Shown here piece by piece: positions 57,999 through 64,000 of a DNA stretch of 64,000 nucleotides (within the stretch, counting starts at the first letter, position 1; the number at the start of each line of letters is the position of its first letter). A program made the translations under genes and the position numbers. The notes beneath the pieces are model-generated. The model ran no database searches. It was not told where the DNA came from and was given only the letters and a program-made list of their open reading frames with translations. This DNA comes from Centrapalus pauciflorus (taxonomy: Eukaryota > Streptophyta > Magnoliopsida > Asterales > Asteraceae). The DNA lies in the NCBI GenBank assembly GCA_020465985.1, contig JAANYP010003732.1, positions 755,991-819,990 on the forward strand, written 5' to 3'.

Positions 57999-58621
57999 CT
58001 ATAGACAGTGACACAAATCATATCAGATGCTATGCCCCACGTGATGGATCGAATGCATATGATGAATGCCTACTGGAAGTGATGATGGACAATGCACTCG
58101 AACCCTAGGTCAATGAAATCCTGTGCTTACTAAACACCATGACCACTGTGGGTTTGTGTGGTTTGACCTTAAAAACATGTACCCACATGGTTAGTGTAGC
58201 GACAACCTGTGCAACAACTCACCCCTCCCCAACTTAGTTGCAAAGGGGGAGGTTACTACCACTGTTACTGAAATTCTATGGGTGAGAGTACCCAACACAC
58301 TCATAGGCTGGAGCATACACCATCAACGCTATCACACACTCACAATGACCACAAAGAACATATACACGCATCATGCCACTTAATCACATACAACCCATAG
58401 CAAACAAGTTCACACAACCCTAGCTTCTAAAATCGGACCCCTAACTTCATAAAACCACAAATGTGCGTGATGTACATGCAAGATACGAGAAATACAACCA
58501 CATACATACATGAGCAACATAGAATTCCAAAAGTCACACACAAATCCACAAAAAGCCCTAATCGGTTCATGAAAACCACAAGAGAAGCATAAATGCTAAA
58601 GATGAACTTGAAATGGTTACC
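57999..58621 (-). other. Predicted leader intron upstream of ORF B
   Basis: On the minus strand a donor (CATCAATCAG/GTAACCATTT, boundary at 58621/58620) follows a CT-rich leader. The nearest acceptor is CTATAG at 57999 just before the ORF B ATG. The intron is 622 bases and T-rich (GGCTTTTTGTGGATTTGTG). An alternative acceptor at 56281 would instead connect the same leader to ORF A. Prediction only. Confidence 0.4.
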
Positions 58622-58770
58622 TGATTGATGGAGAGAAGGAAATGCGTGAGGGATGAGATCAACAATGGAAGAAACCGTCGGCTTCACAAGAGAGAGGGAC
58701 GAGAGCGTTTTTGAGAGAGAGGGAGGACGGTAGGTGCGAAATAAATGAGGTGGGTAGGAGTTTAAATGAC
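58622..58770 (-). promoter_or_regulatory. Possible internal promoter and 5' leader for the env-position genes
   Basis: Reading the minus strand, a TATA-like ATTTAAACTCC (about 58767-58757) is followed by CCTCCCTCTCTCTC and CTCTCGTCCCTCTCTCTTGTG, the CT-rich composition of plant 5' UTRs. This ends at the splice donor at 58621. It lies just downstream of the GACGC palindrome cluster. Confidence 0.35.
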
Positions 58771-58782
58771 GAAAATTCGCTT

Positions 58783-59071
58783 GGGCGTCCTACCCAGCGT
58801 CTAAGACGCTGTCCAGCGTCCGTGCGCCTATTCTCGGCGTCCTAAAGACGCTAACCCTCGGTTTTGGAATTTATTCCAGCGTCTAAGACGCTCACTTGAA
58901 CGCCGCCCACTTAAACTTACACGGCCCGCGTCCCCATCGTCTTGCCTGGCGTCCCAGACGCGGCTCGAGCGTCCTGACCTCGTTTTGAGCGTCCCAAGAA
59001 CGCTCACACTCTGTTTGCTAATTAAATTCAGCGTCCCCGACGCCCACTTGGACGCTGGTGCGTCAAATTCA
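58783..59071. repeat. GACGC palindrome cluster between pol and ORF B
   Basis: Multiple dyads of the form AGCGTCTAAGACGCT, GGCGTCCTAAAGACGCT, GGCGTCCCAGACGC and AGCGTCCCAAGAACGCT with irregular spacing. It is the same motif as in the LTR at 53597-53771 but not the same 62-bp unit. It is GC-rich and non-coding; a short reading frame over it is an artefact. Confidence 0.8.
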
Positions 59072-59327
59072 CTCAACACTCTTTCTAAAACCTTTCCAAC
59101 TCCCATTTGCTCAATAACGGCCACTCCCGCTCATTTCCGAATTAAAACACACATTAAATTAACTAAACACAACTTTAAACAAACACAAAAACAACCATTT
59201 TCGTAGGGAACACGACTATACTTAGCACGTATAGCAAGCCTTTAAACCACCTAATTACTTAGATGGACGAGTTTAGTCTCGTGAGGGTTTGCAGTGAATA
59301 TACCCACAAAATTCGTAGTCATTTTAC

Positions 59328-62300
59328 TTACAGAGATGAGTCGGTTGGCTCTTTGAGAGCCACTACCTCTATCAAGGTTGCTTGATTACCATCAGTGCTT
59401 ACCGGACCTTCAATGTACATCTTGAGCCTATGATCATTCACAGTGAACGAATGTCCATGCTTAAGATCCTTGACTTCCACAGCTCCATTGTCATATACGT
59501 GAATTACCTCATAAGGTCCCGTCCATTTACTCCTCAGCTTTCCTGGAAACAATTTAATGCGTGAGTTATAGAGCCAAACCTTATTGCCGACTGCAAAAGT
59601 CTTCCTTCTCAAGCATTTATCATGGAAATTCTTCGTCTTTTCCTTGTAAATCCTCGCACTTTCGTATGCCTCCAATCTGATCTCTTCCAATTCTGCCAAT
59701 TGAAACTTCCTCATCCTTCCTGCATCAGAAATATCAAAGTTAGCATTTCTAATTGCCCACGTAGCTCTATGCTCTAACTCTACAGGTAGATGACAAAGTT
59801 TCCCATAGACTAGCCTATAAGGTGACATTCCAATAGGGGTCTTGTATGCAGTCCTATAAGCCCATAATGCGTCATCTAATCTCAACGACCAATCTTTGCG
59901 ATTAGGATTAACAGTCTTTTCTAAGATTCTTTTGACTTCCCTATTGGACACCTCAACTTGGCCGCTCGTCTGTGGGTGATAAGGAGTGGCAACGCGATGA
60001 GTTACCCCATAATGCTTTAACAAGGTGTGAAACTGAAAATTTTTAAAATGAGTTCCCCCATCGCTAATAATAGCTCGGGGAATCCCATGGCGTGAGAAAA
60101 TGTTCTTTTTCACAAATTTGCACACCACCTTGTTGTCATTATATCGCGTTGCCTCAGCCTCAACCCACTTAGAGACATAATCTACGGCCACCAAAATATA
60201 TTCAAAACCAAAAGAGACAGGAAAGGGACCCATAAAATCTATTCCCCAAACATCAAAAATTTCTACTTCTAATATGGGAACCATGGGCATTTGATCTCTC
60301 TTATAAATCCCCCCAACCTGTTGGCATCTCAGACAGGACTTAACATACTCATATGCATCTTTAAACAATGAAGGCAAAAAGAAACCACAGTCTAACACTT
60401 TATGGGCTGTTTTCTTGGCACTAAAATGCCCCCCACATGCTAAACTGTGACAATGAGTAAGGATATCAAGTTGGTCCGTCTCCGGAACACATCTTCTAAT
60501 CAACTGATCAGCACCAATCTTGAAAAGGTCAGGATCGTCCCAGATGTAATACTTGGTTTGAGCGTAGAAACTTTTCCGCTGCTGTGACGTCCAATGGCTC
60601 GGTGTCTTACCTGTCACAAAATAATTAACCAAATTAGCAAACCACGGCAATTTAGACACAAATAACAGCTGTTCGTCAGGAAAAGATTCCTTGATCACTT
60701 CAATAGAATTTGGAACCAACGTGGGCAGCCTTGACAAATGATCAGCCACCACATTCTCCGACCCCTTTTTATCCCGTATCTCCAGATCAAACTCTTGCAA
60801 TAATAGAATCCACCTGATCAGTCTTGGCTTGGCATCCTTTTTGCTCAAGAGGTACTTCAATGCACTATGGTCCGAGTAGATTATCACTTTGGCACCCCAT
60901 ACATAAGCACGAAACTTGTCTAAGGCATACACAACCGCTAATAACTCCTTTTCTGTGGTAGTGTAATTCTGCTGAGCCTCAGAAAACGTTTTGCTGGCAT
61001 AATAAATCACAACCGGCTTCTTATCAACCCTCTGTCCCAGCACTGCTCCCACCGCGAAGTCACTTGCATCACACATGATTTCGAATGGCTTCGTCCAATC
61101 AGGTGACTGCAAAATGGGAGCATCCGTAAGCTTAGCCTTTAATAGCTCAAATGCTTTTAGACATGCTTCGTCAAACACAAACTCAGCATCCTTAGCTAAA
61201 AGATTACACAACGGCTTTGAAATGGTGCTGAAATCCTTGATAAATCTTCTATAGAATCCCGCGTGCCCCAAGAACGATCTCACTCCCTTGACGCTAGTTG
61301 GTGGTAGCAAAGATGAAATAAGCTGAATTTTTGCCTTGTCCACTTCCATACCTTTCTCAGAAACTACGTGGCCTAAGACAATACCCTCCTTGACCATGAA
61401 GTGGCTCTTCTCCCAGCTCAACACCAAATTCGTTTCGGTGCATCTTTTCAAGACTTGCTCCAAATGGTACAGACAACCCTCAAATGTCTTATCAAAGATA
61501 GAGAAATCATCCATAAAAATCTCTAGCGAGTCTCCTACCATATCTGAGAATATCGCCATCATGCAACGTTGAAACGTGGCAGGAGCGTTACACAACCCAA
61601 ATGGCATCCGTCTATAGGCGAATGTCCCGTAAGGGCATGTGAACGTGGTCTTTTCCTGGTCATCAGGGTGGATAGGAATCTGATTGTACCCTGAATATCC
61701 ATCTAGAAAACAATAGTACTTCTGGCCTGCCAGCTTCTCAACTATCTGATCTATGAAAGGTAACGGGAAGTGATCCTTTGATGTGGCTGCATTCAACTTC
61801 CTATAGTCAATGCAGACCCTCCAACCTGTTACTGGTCTGGTTGCAATCTGCCCATCTTCGGTGTTTATCACTGTTACCCCCGACTTCTTGGGCACGGTCT
61901 GTGTAGGGCTGACCCACTGGCTATCAGAAATAGGGTAAATGATACCCGCATCTAACCACTTCAACACCTCCTTTTTTACCACTTCTCTCAAGTTTGGGTT
62001 GAGCCTCCGTTGTGCATCCCTTGATGGTTTACTATCAGCCTCCGTGATAATTCTGTGCATACAAATGGTAGGACTTATCCCTTTTAGATCAGAGATTGTC
62101 CAACCCATAGCTGCCTTATGCTTTCCCAAAACTTCAATCAGTGCCTCCTCTTCCTCTTTTGTCAAATCCGAAGCTATAATCACTGGCAAACTCTCTTGTG
62201 GCCCCAGAAATACATATTTGAGATGTGTGGGTAAGGTCTTGAGTTCCAGTGTAGGAGCCTGCTCCAAAGATGGTTTGTTTGACTCCGGGAGATTTTCTGG

Positions 62301-64000
62301 TAGCTTCTCAAACTTAATTGACCATGGAGGTTGCTTACTCGGCTTTGTTCCTCCAAACATCTCTTCTAAGCTCATCAACCAACCCCAATCAACCTTTTCA
62401 TTCTCTTGGCATGACAATGCATATCCCAACTCATCCCTGCTAGTCATGAGTGATGTCTGTGATCCTGCTAACTCATCAAGATAATCTATAAAATAGCACT
62501 CTGAATCATCAGAAACATTAGAAACAGCATTGAAAACATTTAACTTCAACTTTCTATTCCCGAAGGCTAAGTCCAATGCACCTATCCTACAATTAATTTG
62601 GGCATTAACAGTGGCCAAAAATGGCCTACCCAAAATAATTGCGGGCTGGTTATCCCGACTTCTTTGATCTGAATCTAACACAAGAAAGTCCACCGGGTAA
62701 TAGAAATCCTCAACTTTTACAATCACATCGGTTAACATGCCCCTTGGAATCTTAGTGGATCGATCAGCTAATTGTAACACCACATCTGTGGGTGTTAAGC
62801 TTCCTAAATCGTGCTGATCGAATAAGTTTCCAGGGAGTATGTTAACACTTGCTCCCAAATCTAGCAATGCTTTTTTAATTCTGATATCACCTATAGTAAC
62901 AGAGATAAGAGGTGAACCTGGATCCTTAAGCTTGGGTGGCCATGAACTTGAAACTACTGCACTTACCTGCTCCGTGAGGTGAATTTGCTTTGGCAATACC
63001 GTAGGATACTTGCGCTTCTGAGTGCACAAATCTTTCAAGAACTTTGCATATGCCGGAATTTGCTGCAATGCTTTCACCAATGGAATGTTGATCCTTACCT
63101 GATTGAATGTGTCCCATAGATCCTCTATCTGTGGCCCTTTCTTCCCATACATTGGTCTATTCGGGTCCTCTAGAGCTGATGGGTATGGAGGTGTCGGTTC
63201 AGGCTTTGGCTGCTCTTCTTTTTGCACCACAACCTCCTCAAACTGAACTTGCTTCTTCAACTTTACCTCCTTCTCAGATTCTGAATGTGGAACTTCCTTC
63301 CCATTATCTAGAGTTTCCTCAACATCACTATCTTCATCTTCCACTTCCGGCATCACAACTTTGTTATCAACCTTCTTCCCACTTCGCAAGGTAGTAACTT
63401 TCTGCAACTCACTCACTTCGTTCAACTCTTCCACCTCATGTACCGATTGCTTTTCTTTGCCTTTTGAATGAGACGGATTGACTTGGGTATTGCTCGGTAA
63501 TCTTCCTTCATCTCTTTTCGTAAGCTGATCTGCGATCTGCCCCATTTGCTTCTCTAGACTGGCCATTGACTTCGTCTGCACATAAGATTGTTGCTTTAGG
63601 TAATCCATAAGCTGATCCATCTTTGAATCCTTAGGAGCTTCATGAACAACTGGTTCCTTTTCTTCCTTAGTACCCGATGATGTACCACCATAAAAATTCC
63701 TACCCTGTGGGTACCGGTTCCCTTGATCAAATCTGGGTTTTGGATACTCCTCTGCTCTTTGATCATCTCTCCAACGAAAGTTAGGATGACGCCTCCATCC
63801 AGGATTATAAGTTTCTGAATGAGGGTCAAACCTATCTTGCCTTGGTCGAAAACCCGAGATCTCACTTGCTTGTTCGCCTTGCACATGATAGCAAAATTCT
63901 GAAGTGTGAGTGTACTCTCCACAAGTGACACACATCACCGGTAATCGCTGTTCCATCTGCTCCTTTTTCATCAAAACATCCAACTTCTTGCTAAGAGCTT
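59328..64000 (-). CDS. Athila-type gag-pol polyprotein, N-terminus outside the window
   Basis: Open to the window edge, so partial; about 1556 codons are visible. Counting from residue 1 at 63983: gag zinc knuckle CX2CX4HX4C (CVTCGEYTHTSEFC) at about 18-31; a charged linker with a short helix (about 120-155); aspartic protease ALLDLGASVNILPGNLFD near 372 (DLGAS instead of the common DSGA); RT with RMPFGLCNAPATFQ and the FMDD active site near 824; RNase H with MCDASDFAVG near 968; integrase zinc finger (HCHSLACGGHF to CLRCQQVG) near 1180; and core motifs WGIDFMGPF and ISDGGTHFKN (about 1250-1310). It ends at DSSL with no chromodomain, as in Athila. No internal stop or frameshift was seen. Confidence 0.92.
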   Translation of the reverse strand, partial: ALSKKLDVLMKKEQMEQRLPVMCVTCGEYTHTSEFCYHVQGEQASEISGFRPRQDRFDPHSETYNPGWRRHPNFRWRDDQRAEEYPKPRFDQGNRYPQGRNFYGGTSSGTKEEKEPVVHEAPKDSKMDQLMDYLKQQSYVQTKSMASLEKQMGQIADQLTKRDEGRLPSNTQVNPSHSKGKEKQSVHEVEELNEVSELQKVTTLRSGKKVDNKVVMPEVEDEDSDVEETLDNGKEVPHSESEKEVKLKKQVQFEEVVVQKEEQPKPEPTPPYPSALEDPNRPMYGKKGPQIEDLWDTFNQVRINIPLVKALQQIPAYAKFLKDLCTQKRKYPTVLPKQIHLTEQVSAVVSSSWPPKLKDPGSPLISVTIGDIRIKKALLDLGASVNILPGNLFDQHDLGSLTPTDVVLQLADRSTKIPRGMLTDVIVKVEDFYYPVDFLVLDSDQRSRDNQPAIILGRPFLATVNAQINCRIGALDLAFGNRKLKLNVFNAVSNVSDDSECYFIDYLDELAGSQTSLMTSRDELGYALSCQENEKVDWGWLMSLEEMFGGTKPSKQPPWSIKFEKLPENLPESNKPSLEQAPTLELKTLPTHLKYVFLGPQESLPVIIASDLTKEEEEALIEVLGKHKAAMGWTISDLKGISPTICMHRIITEADSKPSRDAQRRLNPNLREVVKKEVLKWLDAGIIYPISDSQWVSPTQTVPKKSGVTVINTEDGQIATRPVTGWRVCIDYRKLNAATSKDHFPLPFIDQIVEKLAGQKYYCFLDGYSGYNQIPIHPDDQEKTTFTCPYGTFAYRRMPFGLCNAPATFQRCMMAIFSDMVGDSLEIFMDDFSIFDKTFEGCLYHLEQVLKRCTETNLVLSWEKSHFMVKEGIVLGHVVSEKGMEVDKAKIQLISSLLPPTSVKGVRSFLGHAGFYRRFIKDFSTISKPLCNLLAKDAEFVFDEACLKAFELLKAKLTDAPILQSPDWTKPFEIMCDASDFAVGAVLGQRVDKKPVVIYYASKTFSEAQQNYTTTEKELLAVVYALDKFRAYVWGAKVIIYSDHSALKYLLSKKDAKPRLIRWILLLQEFDLEIRDKKGSENVVADHLSRLPTLVPNSIEVIKESFPDEQLLFVSKLPWFANLVNYFVTGKTPSHWTSQQRKSFYAQTKYYIWDDPDLFKIGADQLIRRCVPETDQLDILTHCHSLACGGHFSAKKTAHKVLDCGFFLPSLFKDAYEYVKSCLRCQQVGGIYKRDQMPMVPILEVEIFDVWGIDFMGPFPVSFGFEYILVAVDYVSKWVEAEATRYNDNKVVCKFVKKNIFSRHGIPRAIISDGGTHFKNFQFHTLLKHYGVTHRVATPYHPQTSGQVEVSNREVKRILEKTVNPNRKDWSLRLDDALWAYRTAYKTPIGMSPYRLVYGKLCHLPVELEHRATWAIRNANFDISDAGRMRKFQLAELEEIRLEAYESARIYKEKTKNFHDKCLRRKTFAVGNKVWLYNSRIKLFPGKLRSKWTGPYEVIHVYDNGAVEVKDLKHGHSFTVNDHRLKMYIEGPVSTDGNQATLIEVVALKEPTDSSL

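Larger units (their letters stand above)
52636..64000 (-). mobile_element. Athila-type Ty3-gypsy retrotransposon, 5' part beyond the window
   Basis: Minus-strand order from the right edge: gag-pol (past the window edge to 59328), spacer with promoter-like features, ORF B (57996-56719), ORF A (56272-54917), non-coding region, purine tract, 3' LTR (52636 to about 53928). Domain order protease-RT-RNase H-integrase without a chromodomain, a DLGAS protease motif and extra genes in the env position identify Athila. At least 11.4 kb is present. All three ORFs are open, so the copy is recent or conserved. The 5' LTR and start of gag lie outside, so age cannot be estimated here. Confidence 0.85.

Noticed and set aside
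58828..59124. 98-residue minus-strand ORF between pol and ORF B
   Set aside because: It covers the GACGC palindrome cluster and part of the spacer; composition follows the repeat, and there is no domain.

Overview
This window is nuclear DNA of a flowering plant, very probably a eudicot. The evidence is AT-rich intergenic DNA, intron-containing genes with GT-AG junctions, a PLS-class PPR protein, a plant U-box/ARM ligase, a phage-type organellar RNA polymerase, and dense plant transposons (Ty1-copia, Athila-type Ty3-gypsy, Helitron, MULE, hAT, PIF/Harbinger). The species cannot be named from the sequence. About a third of the window is host gene; most of the rest is transposable elements of several ages.

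Host genes, left to right: a PUB43/PUB44-type U-box E3 ligase (minus, 209-3311) that carries an apparent one-base frameshift; an intronless PPR gene (plus, 11708-14512); a vacuolar amino-acid transporter of the AVT6 type (plus, five exons, 17296-20305); a mitochondrial phage-type RNA polymerase, RpoTm-like (minus, 19 exons, 21162-29605), tail to tail with the transporter; and a type II phosphatidylinositol 4-kinase gamma (minus, 43586-45490, with a 5' UTR intron). PPR proteins and RpoTm both serve organelle gene expression, but nothing suggests that they are linked here beyond chance.

Mobile DNA. 4115-7648 holds five elements placed strictly between six long (TA)n tracts, a Micron-like arrangement; two more sit inside an intron of the polymerase gene (23382-24664). 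15170-16831 is a Pack-MULE with long inverted ends and a perfect 9-bp target duplication that carries a broken wall-associated-kinase-like domain. 9935-10885, 41751-41933 and 46561-46862 are hAT-like elements, 39903-40167 is a Tourist-like MITE, and 36406-36680, 38405-39709 and 7866-8806 are Helitrons or pieces of them. 30002-36083 is a complete, very young copia element (LTRs differ at 1 of 227 bases). 50168-52236 is a solo LTR. 42598-42770 is a stray ITS1-5.8S rDNA fragment.

52636 to the right edge is the 3' two thirds of an Athila-type gypsy element on the minus strand: gag-pol (runs off the window), then two tandem, related env-position genes, then the 3' LTR. This is the most unusual part. 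Each of the two genes has a splice acceptor just before its ATG. The pol-to-gene spacer looks like a plant promoter plus spliced 5' leader. Palindromic GACGC clusters occur both in that spacer and in the LTR. A 12-base purine-rich motif like the one beside the LTR recurs before each gene.
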